Positions 1-10,754 of a stretch of DNA of 64,000 nucleotides are shown one piece after another. Position 1 is the stretch's first letter; the number at the start of each line of letters is the position of its first letter. The stretch lies in NCBI RefSeq assembly GCF_027244095.1, contig NC_069659.1, forward strand, positions 335,524,750 through 335,588,749. The letters run 5' to 3'. The notes under the pieces were generated by a model. It saw only the letters and a list, made by a program, of their open reading frames with translations. It had not been told where the DNA came from and made no database searches. This stretch comes from Hemicordylus capensis. Lineage: Eukaryota > Chordata > Lepidosauria > Squamata > Cordylidae. The translations under genes and the position numbers were made by a program.

Positions 1-374
1 CTCCCTCCCCCCCCCCCCAACTCTCTCTTCAACATCTCTCGGGCGCCGCCAAAAAAAAAAAAAAAGTTTGGAGCGATCTTTCACTTTTGGATTTGGGGAT
101 CTGGTCAGGAGATCGCAGGAAAGAGCAAAGAGTTCTCCTTGACTTCAGTTAAATCTTAACTAGGGACGGGGAGAAAAAGAAAGCAAGGCTGAAATTGACA
201 TGACCTCAGCTAGACAGACCTTAAGCGAGGAGATGCGGGATTCTAAATTGATATGATATTGCAATTTATTGATTACTTAATAGGCAATGATGCTCCCGGT
301 TTTCTCTCCCCCACCACCACGACCGATCCACACCCACCCTTCAAATCAGCAAATAATTCTCTTACAACCCAGTC

Positions 375-465
375 CCGGAGCATGTTTACTTGGAAGTAAG
401 TCTCTCCCTATGTTCAATGTGTTTAAGGTCTGACCTTAAATAACATGCATAAGGATTGCAGCCCC
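375..465. repeat. Palindromic interspersed repeat, diverged copy
   Basis: Contains CATGTTTACTTGGAAGTAAG followed by a TCAATG core and a GGATTGCAGCC end, the layout of the palindromic repeat best preserved at 5,488-5,575. The right arm is badly decayed. Confidence 0.6.
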
Positions 466-500
466 AAGTGCCCAGCTGGACAGGCAGTGGCCGTACCAGA

Positions 501-501
<1 letters not shown>

Positions 502-555
<54 letters not shown>
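502..555. repeat. (GT)n microsatellite
   Basis: An uninterrupted run of about 26 GT dinucleotides. It explains the long poly-TH peptide that translates from the opposite strand. Confidence 0.97.
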
Positions 556-694
556 CTGTGCCTATATATCTAGGCACAGAAAGTGAATTTCTGAGGGGAG
601 CGAGGCTTGAAGTGTTATCTTTCTGAAAGAGAAATAACGGTATATTTTGCATTAACTACCCCATCCTAAAACTATTTGCTCTGACGTTGTCCGA

Positions 695-757
695 ATGCTT
701 TTGAAGGAGTTTACTTTCAAGTAAGCCCTATTTTATTATTCAGTAATGGGGAGCAGG
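695..757. repeat. Palindromic interspersed repeat, partial copy
   Basis: Reads GGAGTTTACTTTCAAGTAAG then CCCTATT, the left arm and core start of the family; the right arm is not recognisable. Confidence 0.45.
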
Positions 758-1679
758 TACGTATTTGGGGACACTTTCCTCCCAGCCCTTCGTCCACACT
801 GGCGCCGCCTATCTCGGCAGGACCCTGATTTTTCCTGTAGGGGCAGCAGATTTTGAAAGACCCCTGCCAGAGAGAGGGAGGGGGAGATGGTGCCGAGAGG
901 AGATCTGGGGGGTTAGGGTTAGGCATGAGGCGGGGTATCCAGTTTAACAGAAAGCCGCTTCCTTCTGACATTAAGAAGTGCCATGTATTATTCCGGCTGA
1001 AAGGGAAAGAATGAATGCGATTTATAATTCTTTATCTCCTTTATAGGCCTTTCAGTATACAAGTAAGGTCGTCTTTTTACATGGCACTTTCTTGTTAGAA
1101 GGTCCAGAGCGAGCAAGGAGACGAACCATCCAGTGCAACAGGTCTCGCGCTGACTCCGGAGTAGTCCCATTGTCTCCCACACGTTTGTTTATTTCTCTAG
1201 AAGCGGGGGAAGAGGAGGCGGAGATGGTTGACCAGCAACTGCTGCCCCTCTGAGATACATTTAGGGCTCCGATCCTGCGCGTTACAGCGTTGTGGTCGGA
1301 CTTGGGGCATTTCAGTGGTTGCGCCTCTCTTCGGTGGTATTCCCTTAAGTGCTGCTATTCCAGCCCTCCGATCCCATCCATCGCGATCCTGACCTCATTT
1401 ACTTGAAATTTAAGCCCCATTGATTGGAAGAGAACTTCCAGAGAAAAGCAGCTGCAGTCTAGAAGTAAATGCATTGAAATCAATGGATGGAAACTCAACT
1501 TCTCGCAAGCCTATCCAATGCTGGTTTACTCGGAAGTTGCGCGGGATTTACTCCCAGTTTAATATGCATTGGATCGCAACCCATATCGACGTCGTTTGGG
1601 GCTGGAGGATTAGTTTCATCTTCACCCCAATCGTAAAAGAATCCTAAATCTATGACAGTAATATGATAGAATCAGTTGA

Positions 1680-1915
1680 TATACAGTTTTTCTTACTCTG
1701 GAACAATGGGGCTTACTCCGGAGCGTGGACTCCTTACTCCAAAACAAGGACTCCAGAGTAAGACTTCTTGTTCCGGAGTAAGGAAAAAATGTGTATGTCA
1801 CCCATTGATATAATGGACATACACCGCAATCCTATGAGCGCAGACTTCGAAGCAACTGCCATTTAACGAAGTGCATGCTTACTTACTTCCGAGTAAGCAT
1901 GTGTAGGATTGGGTG
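1680..1915. repeat. Cluster of palindromic ACTTACTC/GAGTAAG repeats
   Basis: Several short inverted segments sit close together: CTTACTCCGGAG, CTTACTCC, AGAGTAAG, TTCCGGAGTAAGG, and at 1,871-1,905 a near-perfect hairpin GCATGCTTACTTACTTCCGA followed by GTAAGCATGTG. They match the arms of the palindromic family. Confidence 0.55.
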
Positions 1916-2074
1916 GGCGCACGTCGCACTGGATTCACTGGGGCTTATTTTCTACTTAGGAGCGGGCTGCAGGGTTGCAATCGTGAGTGTTTTTACTTGG
2001 GTGTAAGTTCCATCACTCCCAAGAAGAGGACGACTAGCAGCAAGGTGGATGGACTTGATCACAACAGCAATGAA

Positions 2075-2205
2075 CCCACCACTGAGAGACCTTAAATGCC
2101 AAGTTGAAGACAGATCATCCTGGAGAGAATCTATCTATGTGGTCGCTAAGAGTTGACACCGACTTGACGGCACTTAATCAATCAATCAATCAATCAATCA
2201 ATCAA
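2075..2205 (+). repeat. Sauria-type SINE 3' part ending in (ATCA)n
   Basis: Ends in AGTTGACACCGACTTGACGG, the BovB-like tail of Sauria SINEs, followed by an (AATC)n run at about 2,179-2,205. The tRNA-related head and the usual central part are missing or decayed, so this is a 5'-truncated copy. It shares its tail with the fuller copies at 17,003-17,258 and 33,053-33,278. Confidence 0.7.
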
Positions 2206-3209
2206 GTTCCATTTAACTCAGTGGGGATGTAAGATTACATCTAAGTAAAGATGTATAGGCTCTGACTGCAATATAATTTCTACAGTCGTATAATATATGA
2301 TAACATCCCAAGCATCGAAATATTTTCTTGGAAAGAAAACCCAAAGCCAGTGGAAATCAAGGGGACTTACTTCAAAATAATCTATTTCGAATCGGAGTGA
2401 GGGGTGTAAACTGGAGGGTTTCTATCCGGGCAAAAATGCCAAGCAAAATTGCTTTGTCTTACAGTTTCATCAAAGCTTCTGTCTTCCCTGTGATATCTTT
2501 TTTAACTGGATGGCGATAATGAAACGAAAATGTTGGTCGCCTTTCTCTCGCTTTAATGACCAGGGATGGCTGAGAACAGGAGCTCCTTAAAGGAACTGGC
2601 TTCTGTTCGGGATATGAATCAACTCAAGCTACATAATGGATTTTTTTCCCTTTTTTGCTCCGAAACAACCTCCTTGCACTAAACAGTTTTGTTCAATACC
2701 TTCTCGGCGCTATTTATGTTCCCATTAATATCTGTTGCAAAATCCTGCCAGACACCATAAAAGAAAATTACGGTCTTTCACAGACCCAATGCTGAGCCAG
2801 TTCATGCAAACAAGTCGCTCCAGATTCGGGGTTGCACAGATTTCTGAAGAGCTGAAGACACACACTCTCTCTCTCTCCCTCTCCTTCCCTCCTGCCACCT
2901 GCTGTGGATGGCCAGGGTCTGAAACCTACACATACTTCTGATCCATAGCATAGTTCTTGAAGGTGAATCCGAATGTTCTCAGTGGCATCTATTTAGTAAG
3001 GAACGAACGGCCACAATCCAGCCAAGAGTTTGGCGTGCCTAAACCACGTTAATTTCTGTGGGGGTTTCAATAATGCACATTAATTAGCTGTGCATGTTAA
3101 ACTGTGGGCATACTTAGCTGAAGGACAACCCCACTGAAATCAGGACTTACTCTGAAGTAATGCACACTAAGGGGAATAGCAGAGTGTCCCGTAAGAACAC
3201 TCTGATGCA

Positions 3210-3290
3210 TGTGTTCTTAGAAGTAAAACTATGTTCGATGGAGTTTACTCCTAGGTAAACGTGCAAGAGGACTGCCGCCTTAGTCCTATC
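3210..3290. repeat. Palindromic interspersed repeat
   Basis: Left arm TTCTTAGAAGTAAAACTATG, core TTCGATGGAG, right arm TTTACTCCTAGGTAAACGTG: the same order of parts as the copy at 5,488. Confidence 0.6.
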
Positions 3291-3379
3291 GAAGTCCTTA
3301 TTGCGAGAGAACAAGCATAGGATTGCTCTGTTAGGCTTAAGTCCATAACATAATCCATAGAGGGCCACCCTATGCCCAC

Positions 3380-3580
3380 TCACAGTTGTAAGTAAGACCT
3401 ACTGAAATTGGTGGACTTGCTTCCTAGTAAACATACACTACATTGTATGTAGTAACTTCCTAGTAAACTTACTTCCTAGTACTTACTAGTAAACTTACCT
3501 AGTAAGTAAAGAAAGTAAGTAAGTACTTACCTAGTAAGTAAACTTCACATACCAAGGACTTACTTGCTAGTAAACATATG
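3380..3580. repeat. Expanded palindromic repeat, multiple arms
   Basis: At least five alternating copies of ACTTACT/AGTAAGT with CCTAGTAAAC spacers run from 3,385 to 3,580. The core GACCTACTGAAATTGGTGG at about 3,390 is the normal centre of the palindromic family, so the rest looks like local amplification of its arms. Confidence 0.6.
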
Positions 3581-4798
3581 CTGGGGCTGCGTAAAGGTGT
3601 GAAAACCGGGAAGAAAATTATTTCAAACTGTAAGGTCGCCAACCCCAGAAAAGCACGAGCTGGTTGGTTGTCGCTTTTCTGAAGTCAACTTCCTCATTGG
3701 CTAGTATGGCGACAACAAACACGTTTCTTCTGGAACGTGTGGATGGCACTAAAAACAAGAGATTTAAAATCCTGTAAGATTTTTACTGAGTATCTCTGGC
3801 CCTGTGGGAGAGGAAGGGAGTTTCCTTTGACCCTCCTAGTTCCCTAAAAAGGGGAAGCAAAGTGTATTGTAACTGAAATCCATTGTGTGCCGAGCTTTTG
3901 GAGGAACAAAGTAAGATTTTTAAAAGCCCTCACTTGAAACATAATTACTTAGAGTGGCAGAAATCAATGAAGGATAAGTCTAGAAAGGCCTGTTAGCCAA
4001 GAGAGCTGAATGAAGCCTCCATATACAGAGGCAGTATACCCCTACATACAGAGGTTTTGGGGCAAACAACAAAAGGTCATCACTTTCCCGGTCAGTCTGT
4101 TGCTAGGATGGCTAGAACTATCATGATTTGATCCAGCGGAGAAATTTATCCTGATTTGATCCAGCAGGGATCCTCTGAAATAAGATTCATGGATACCTAT
4201 GGAATTTATTCATGCAAATAGATACATTAAGATCACAGCCAGAGTTGCATGTCTCAGGGCCAGAGAGGTGCAACTTCATCTTGAAGAGGAATCTATTGTC
4301 AGGGGGATTTCTGAACGGAAAGAAGAGACGAAGCGAGGCTGGTCAGTTCCTATATCGAGCGCCTCTTCTCGCGCGAGTTCGGCACAATCCTAGCCTGAAC
4401 CTATGCGGTGGTGTGGGAAGCCTTTCCGTTTCCCAAGTCGGGGCTGAGTAAATCTAGTAGCGTGGTTTTAATTCTACGTTCGTTTTTACGTTCATTCCAA
4501 TAACGTGTTATGCTATCCCCGGCCTTGAGCTTCTAGCAAGGACCCTAAGATAAGGTTCTCACAAAGAAACATACGAATTGCACGTTGCGACTAAAACCTG
4601 AATAGAAACCCAGCGATTGGATGGGAAAGGGGTGAAAATGCAGGTGAAATTATTACCTGCTCAGTACGGGATGTAAAGAGAGAGGATGTAGCCGAACTTG
4701 AAGGGTAAAGATGGCGAGGACAGGAAAGGGTTCCCCCGCCCCCCGCGCCCCGTCTGCCAAAATGCACTTCCTCCCTTTAAGGGCTGTCAGCTTAAGTG

Positions 4799-4815
4799 TG
4801 TGTGTGTGTGTGTAG
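4799..4815. repeat. Short (GT)n run
   Basis: About eight GT units within otherwise unique DNA. Confidence 0.85.
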
Positions 4816-5487
4816 CGAGGTTTCCATGACTTCAGGAGTCGTCGGTAGGATGCAGATATTCAACAGGTTAAGCTTTTCTCCATCACAGAGTCTCTAGGAA
4901 GCCGGGAGGTGCGTCACCTGTTGAATGTGCAGCTCTTAAAGGCGCAGAAGCCTGCCAATGAGAGCGCGGAGGAGGGGAGGGAGGTGCTTCTCTGACTCTC
5001 TTTGCCTGATCCGCCACCTGTTGACTTCCTCGTCTCCTGTATAAACGGAGGCAGACGCCCCAGATTAGCACCTTGAAATCCTCCCTCTCAAGGCCTGCTG
5101 CCTTTGCTGGAGTCTGCGTGCCAGAAGAGACAGGAGGATCTCTGTCCAGTGGAAACCCCTCTCTCTCCTTCCCCAGGTTCCCCTCGGAGCTTTGGGATTA
5201 GTGGGAAATGCTCACATCCAGCAGCCTACACGGAGACTAGAACGCTGGGCTCCGTGGTTAGAGTGAATGGGAAGATTCTGCTGGTGACGAGTGTGCGCTA
5301 AGAGCCTTGTGGAGTAGGGGAAAGGGAACCCGAGTTAAAGCGGGGAGCTGGGCGGGGGGCAAGGGCAGTGAGGCATACCGGAGAGACTCTCGGCTTTGAA
5401 GCTGCGAAGATCACGCTTCAAATCAGATTAGCCTTCATAACACACACAAAAGTTATTATTTTTGAAGCTGCAGCCCAACGCACCCCG

Positions 5488-5575
5488 ACAGCCTGATCCT
5501 ATGCAGGTTTACTTGGAAGTAAGTCCCAGTGAGTTCAATGGGACTTTCTCACAAGTAAATGCGTATAGGATTGAC
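5488..5575. repeat. Best-preserved palindromic interspersed repeat
   Basis: Outer ends GATCCTATGCAGG and GCGTATAGGATTG are inverted copies, inner arms TTTACTTGGAAGTAAG and CTCACAAGTAAA are inverted copies, and the centre CCCAGTGAGTTCAATGGG is itself palindromic. The whole unit of about 85 bases could fold into one long hairpin. I see no coding part and no clear target duplication. I recognise this as a very common reptile repeat but cannot assign a named family. Confidence 0.75.
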
Positions 5576-5587
5576 ACTATATGCAAC

Positions 5588-5835
5588 CCTAGCCTACGCA
5601 CCCTTCTTTAAAAGTAAGCCCCATTGCACTGAAGGGAACGTACGTTTGAGGAAACCCTGATTGCAATCGGGTGCTTAGAGACCAGTCTTAATAAGGTTTT
5701 ACTTAGGAACAAGTCCAATGGATTTCAGTGAGAATTCCTACTAAGCGAGGTGTCTAAGGATTTCAGCCTCACACGCTGAAGTAAGTGCCACTGAGAACCA
5801 GGGGACTTGCTTCTGAGGAACACGGTGAGGTCGCT
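5588..5835. repeat. Three further palindromic repeat copies in tandem
   Basis: Diverged copies at about 5,588-5,685, 5,690-5,770 and 5,775-5,835, each with an AAGTAAGYCCC or ACTTAG arm and an AATG/CACTGA core. Together with the copy at 5,488 they form four neighbouring units. Confidence 0.5.
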
Positions 5836-6084
5836 GGGAGCCGAGATTCGAACTGTAAAACCTGAACACGAAGCAATTTCAAAAAGCGGAGGAGATTGTT
5901 AATTAGCTTACTTAGAAACGACTTTACCTCTACTGATATTTGCTAGTTTATTCTGAATATTTCCAGTTAATAGAGCGGAGTCCATTCTTTTAACCGTAAC
6001 TATAGCGAAATCACACCTGCAACAGCTTCCTAACCCGTTGTCTAGCACGATAAATGATGTTCTTTTATTGCGTCATATAATACT

Positions 6085-6245
6085 CCTCTTACTCGGAAGG
6101 AAGTCCTGCCATTGCATTCAATGGGCCTCGGGCACAAATCCATGCATCCCAAAGCAAGCATGTTTCCGTCCCATCCCGCTAATTTCACTGGTCAAAATCA
6201 AGCCCGTGCGTGCGTAAATCTATTGAAAGCAATGGATGGGCCCTG
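6085..6245. repeat. Two decayed palindromic repeat copies
   Basis: TTACTCGGAAGGAAGTCCTG, CATTGCATTCAATGGGCC and later AAAGCAATGGATGGGCCC carry the arm and core pattern of the family. Confidence 0.4.
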
Positions 6246-6529
6246 CGTGCAGCGCGATTATAAGTACTCTGACTCAGAAGAAAACCCCAAAGGGACACAC
6301 TCCCAAGGCTTGCAGCCTTGAAAGGGCTTTACTTGGACTAATTCCTATCCCTTATGTATGTCTCTTTTCTCAACCATTGTGAGTTAGGGGGAAATCGTCC
6401 CATTTTACAGGTGGGGAACTGAGGTAAAGTGACTTGGAGAACACTATCCCGTGGCTGAAGAGGGATAACTTTGCAAAACTCCAGAGAGATGGGGAGCGAG
6501 AAAGATACACACACACACGTCCCCCAGAT

Positions 6530-7165
6530 TCATGGTCAAAGGAAGCGTTCGGTGGGTGAGGCGGGCATGCTTAACTCTCGTAGCGTTTCTTCCGACCGCC
6601 ACCACAGCAGGCGGCAAAACAAAAAGCGCTGGAATGCAACACTTTGAAAACCCGTGTCAGCTAATTACACAGCCCTTGACCTCTTTCCGCCGGCGCCGCC
6701 ACCCCCCGCCAGACTCTCCGCCCTGCGTAGGACAAAGCCGGGCATATGCGTGTGTATATTTTGCCTTGTTGCGCGCACACACAAAGGTCAATCCGCGGAC
6801 TTTCGGCCCGCAGAGATCTGTCTCGAAACGGGCTCCTCCGGGCAAGCCACGTGGGTCTGACGAGAGCCCTCCCGCCCTCCCTCCCGTGGCCCCTGCGTGC
6901 GACTTGTCAGTGTCACGCCTCGCCGTGCCAATTTCACCTGTTCCGCGTCTCAGGCGATTGTTCCGCAACCTCGAAGCAGGTGTCCCTCCCAGTCCCCTCC
7001 CACGCCCTCTCCTTTTGGAACAGAACCCGTCAGAAGGTCGATCCGCACTGTTTTTCCTCAGATGCCGCCAGGCCGATCTCCTGACGTGTCCACATCCCCG
7101 AGCAGTGAGAAAGAGGACCCTAACGATGTGCAGTCCTTCCAAACCTCTCTACTACGACCACCACG
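6530..7165. other. GC-rich, CpG-containing stretch without a supported gene
   Basis: Base composition rises sharply and CpG is frequent. This opens overlapping ORFs on both strands (up to about 235 codons), but their predicted peptides are proline/arginine-rich, with no domain and no consistent frame. A CpG island linked to a promoter outside the window is possible. No TATA box or splice-bounded coding exon was recognised. Confidence 0.4.
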
Positions 7166-7185
7166 AAATCCGTTTTCATTTCACT

Positions 7186-7213
7186 TCTTTCTTTCTTTCT
7201 TTCTTTCTTTCAA
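7186..7213. repeat. (TTTC)n microsatellite
   Basis: About seven TTTC units following a CCACGAAATCC stretch. Confidence 0.92.
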
Positions 7214-7689
7214 GCCATGTTTTGTGCCGAATCTTCTGAATCCTCCAGAAGCGAGCGTGGCAGGGGTGGGAATCGAGGTCTAGAATGAATGCTGGTGCGT
7301 TTGTTTCCCAAGCAGACGAGACACTTCCCGGCCCGCCTTGTGAAGAAAACAAAACAAAAACAAACTCCAAAGCTGTGGAAATGTGGTTTACAGAATAATG
7401 CATCCTATCGTCGTGACTAGGGACGTGTGTTTTAAAGTGCCGGGGGTTGGGGAGGTTGGGGTGGGTGATCCCAGTGTCCTGAGGCTTGCAGGCTTTCAAT
7501 ACCTCCTTCTATGCCACAAGAAAATTTTCCTTTCCTCACATTGAACCTAATTGAACGTGCCCCGGAGACTGTTTGGAGAGAAAGTTGGAGGGAGAGAGAG
7601 CATTCCCCCCGCCTGGATCGTGGTATTTGTTGCGCCATTGTCTTTGTGCAGTGAACTCTGCCTGGCGTTATTCAATTTCAGCCCTATAT

Positions 7690-8210
7690 AGATTCTCCTA
7701 GTGACCAACCCAACCCAGGAAGATTAATTTAATCATTGTGATGCAATTATTAATACTGTTTACCCAACGCATGATTCCAGGCTTTGCTGCTAAGAAATAA
7801 AATCTCTCGCTCCTTGACCGAAGCTGATAGGGAAGCTTTCCCGTCCGAGTGGAAATGAAACATTTTAAAATTATTAGTATTAGTATTATTATTTTTTTAA
7901 AAAACCAACAACACAGGACTCCCAGCATTCAGCCATGGGGCTCAATTAGCCAAAATGGAAACAATTTTCAGTCATTGCAATAACTCACTGTTCTACAGAT
8001 CGTTTTCAAAATACACACTTTTATTATGGTATGCTGACCTCAGTGGCGTGAAGGGAAGAGGGAGGGGTGGTGGGTGGGAAAGATCTCTCCTCCAAGCCCC
8101 TTTGGGCTATAATTATTAGAAATTAATTGGGTTCAGGACCCTGGGTAGCACTGGGTAAATTAATAGCATGTCTGGTTGCTTACAGTTGAGTGTGAAGACC
8201 ACAGGAGGAA
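7690..8210. other. Candidate conserved non-coding stretch
   Basis: This AT-rich unique DNA contains homeodomain-like TAATTTAAT, TAATTAT and AAATTAATTG words, a GCTATAATTATTAG block and one AACCACAGG-like RUNX word (read as GACCACAGG), with no repeat family recognised. The look is that of a developmental enhancer, and the position beside an inferred MECOM flank would suit one. This is a guess from composition and motif density only. Confidence 0.2.
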
Positions 8211-8529
8211 AGAGAGTCACAAACGTGCCATTCAGACAACACTCTCGCCCTCCGCCCTCTGGAGGTGGGGTTTTCCCTTCTTTTTTGGATAGGGGGTATA
8301 TTTTTCGTCGGCCAGATCTGCCTCTCTTTTAACCCCCCTGATCTGAATAAATGGGTGTTGGGGGCGTGGGCGTGCGTAATGGACCGTGGCTCGCTTTATT
8401 TGCCTCCGATTTTTCTTCTCTGCACACTGCCCCCCCTTTCTGGGGGGCTACTTAGGGGTTAAAATCAAAGCGAAGGCCCCTGTATACTTGGAGCTGTCGT
8501 GCTCAGAGTCAAAGTGGAAAGGGAGCCCT

Positions 8530-8640
8530 GGGCAAAAGGAAATTACTGCGAGCCTGCGTGACCTTTCCGAGAGGTAATCAATCAAGTGATCAACAGGGAT
8601 ATTTATCATTTCTCGATGGGGCTACTTTACAAATGCACAA
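8530..8640. other. Candidate conserved non-coding element
   Basis: A unique block with GTGACCTTTCC, GGTAATCAATCAAGTGATCA and GGATATTTATCATTTC. It has nuclear-receptor half-site, PBX/HOX-like and GATA-like words packed within 70 bases. No coding frame. Support is only the density of recognisable words. Confidence 0.18.
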
Positions 8641-9099
8641 GAACGGGGGAGAGGGAGCGAGGCGGAGCGGGGGGGAGAGACATGCATACATCGAGATACA
8701 TATATACACACACGCAAGGAAAAGTTTGAATAAACCCCAGAAGCCTGAAGACAAATATAGAGACTTTAATCAATGGGAAGAGTAGCCCCCCCCCCAATCA
8801 CCCACCCTGTCTGGTATTCCCAGAAAGAAAAACATTTAGAAACTTTTGTAGTCCGCAAAGCCTTCTGGAATATATGAAATGCTGCCTTGATTCGGTGTTT
8901 TTGTTTCCAACTGGCCTTGCAACGCATGTAAAGTGAGAGAGGAGATTAATTGATTCATCTCGATTTCAAATATTGCGAGGAGGAGCGGGGAAAATAGCAT
9001 TACCACCACCACCCCAAACCCACCACCCCAACCAACACTGAGGTTTGGATGGATAAATAAAAATAATATATTTTTTAAAAAGAGCCGTGGGCACGATCC

Positions 9100-9560
9100 A
9101 GTCCAAGTGAAGCATCTGTTACATCCCATCGATTTCAGTGGGAAAGATACGAACTGAGAGCCTAAGTATGTTACTCCGAAGCAAGCCGTCACAAAGTTCA
9201 GTGGAGCTTGTTGCTCGGTCCTGGGGGAGTGAGTGTGTGCCTGCGTGTGTGTACAGGATCGCAGCCTTTAGCACGTGCTTAACTCTCCTAGCGAAGTCTA
9301 TGGAGGTTAAAGCTGCAGTCCTAGATACACTTACTAGAGAGTAAGTTCCTCTGAACACAGCGGGGCTTACTTCGGAGTAAATACGCATAGGGTGGTAATC
9401 CGACGAGCTCTTACTTGGGAGCAGGTAAGCATTTCTGAATGGAGTGAATGAATACACGTACTTAGGGACCGGTTGTTAGTCTGCAGTCCTTTGCACATTT
9501 ACTTAGAAGTAAGCCCTCTGGAATGGAGTGGGATTTACTTATGAGTAAATATGCGTAGGT
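9100..9560. repeat. Cluster of four or five palindromic repeat copies
   Basis: Units at about 9,100-9,180, 9,300-9,395 (GAGAGTAAGTTCC, then GGGGCTTACTTCGGAGTAAA and GCATAGGGTGG), 9,400-9,455 and 9,480-9,558 (CATTTACTTAGAAGTAAGCC, then GGATTTACTTATGAGTAAA and TGCGTAGG). Two copies keep both arms, so they could fold into hairpins. Confidence 0.6.
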
Positions 9561-10179
9561 TCCGAGAGCACGAGTGCTTAACTGTAGCTGGATCGTGGTC
9601 TTTGTCAGGAGATCTTTTTATTTGGTTGGGGTGGGGATGTTGAATATGCTCGAGTATTCCTAGGCTTGATGTCAGTGTGTGTGTGTGTTTTAAAAACTCT
9701 GCTTGCTTTCTCTGCACCGCGTTCAGTTGACGCCAAAACAAAAAGAGCACAGCTACACGCACACGCCTTCCCCGCACTGCCGCCCCTGAAACCAGCCGAC
9801 TGGTCGCCCTCCGGTGTTCTCAATTAAACTGCCCCCCCCCATGGCAAAAGGCACCCGCCCCACCGTCCCAAGTCCTGAAATCCAACCGGAAAAACACAAG
9901 GCAATGGGGGATGTCGCTTCTCCCCCCTCCCTCCCCAGGAGAAACAACCCATAGTCAGAAAGGCTGCCTGCCTCTCGTTTTCCTGGCGCTGACTTCCCTT
10001 CATCTTTATTCATTTGTCTCCGTTTCAAAACCCACCTCACCTATAGGGCTAGGGGGGGATTGCATCCCATCCCCCTGCCAGCAGTTACAATATGCCTCTC
10101 CGGAGCATTAAAAAAAAAAAAGTAAATGACTAAATGAAATGAGCAGAGATAGCAGAGCTCAGATTGGGGGCAGAGCGTC

Positions 10180-10345
10180 CCCTAACCCTCTTTATTCGGA
10201 AGCAAGTCTCACTGTATTCAATGGGGCTTCCTCCAAGTGATGAGTGTGGAAGAGGGCTGCGTTCCTCACCTAAGCATGTCTCTTCCCCCCCGCCCCCCGA
10301 AAATCGGCTCCATTGCATTCAGAAGGACTTCGCCCTGAGTAAGCG
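10180..10345. repeat. Two palindromic repeat copies
   Basis: TTCGGAAGCAAGTCTCACTG, TTCAATGGGGCTTCC and a second decayed unit with CTCCATTGCATTCAGAAGG follow the family pattern. Confidence 0.45.
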
Positions 10346-10354
10346 GGCCTAAAA

Positions 10355-10440
10355 TGGTTAACCTGGTTCCCCGCTGCGAACCGCCTTGAGTAGTTTCTGG
10401 ATGGTCGGGATATAAATGAAGTCAATGAAATCACATAAAC
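10355..10440 (+). repeat. LINE 3' tail fragment (L2/CR1-like)
   Basis: GCGAACCGCCTTGAG followed by TCGGGATATAAATGAAG is the usual 3' end of L2/CR1-type LINEs (a CCGCCYTGAG...GGGATATAAAT signature). The same kind of end closes the longer LINE remnant at 23,085-24,320. No coding part remains. Confidence 0.55.
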
Positions 10441-10754
10441 GCTCAGGCTCAACCTCTGGCGAGTCGACTCTTCGGGCCAAGGGAGCCGAGTCGGCAGCCA
10501 TGAAGCTTGGTTCGGTTAGCTCTCTCCACACGTGCACCTGGAAGTAAGCCCTTGGAAGCACTCCCAGGGCGGTATTTCTGAGATCAGTGTGTTGAACATC
10601 TCAGTCGGATTTGCTGTTAAAAATAAACACGCGTCGACAGTGACACTTTAGGGTGATCAAACACGCATCCCCCGAATTTGAGGTAAGTATTGTCTTTTTC
10701 TCTCCCAACCACCTCCCTGTTACGAATCTAAAAGAGATTCTGCTATCCAGCTGA

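Larger units (their letters stand above)
1..10740. other. Gene-less left flank rich in old palindromic repeats
   Basis: No open reading frame here looks like a real protein: the longer ones sit in GC-rich or simple-repeat DNA and lack recognisable domains. The stretch holds a GT microsatellite, short tetranucleotide runs and about twenty diverged copies of a palindromic repeat whose arms read like ACTTACTC/GAGTAAGT around a CCCATTGA...TCAATGGG core. Large SINEs and LINEs are scarce, unlike the DNA to the right. In mammals the gene beyond TERC on this side is MECOM, transcribed away from TERC, so this could be MECOM upstream DNA. That is inference from synteny; I looked for the MDS1/MECOM first coding exon on the minus strand and did not see it. 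Confidence 0.5.

Noticed and set aside
386-652. Poly-TH peptide frame on the minus strand
   Set aside because: Translation of the GT microsatellite.
911-923. GGTTAGGGTTAGG, a telomere-like word that also equals the TERC template complement
   Set aside because: Only two repeat units, with no pseudoknot, CR4/CR5 or H/ACA parts nearby on either strand. A chance or tiny interstitial telomeric match, not a second telomerase RNA.
6532-7239. 235-codon open frame, plus strand
   Set aside because: Lies in CpG-rich DNA with rival frames on both strands, a proline/arginine-rich peptide ending in a TTTC microsatellite, and no domain.
1-10740. MDS1/MECOM first coding exon expected by synteny
   Set aside because: I searched by eye for the conserved MRSKGRARKLA start on the minus strand and did not find it; probably left of the window.
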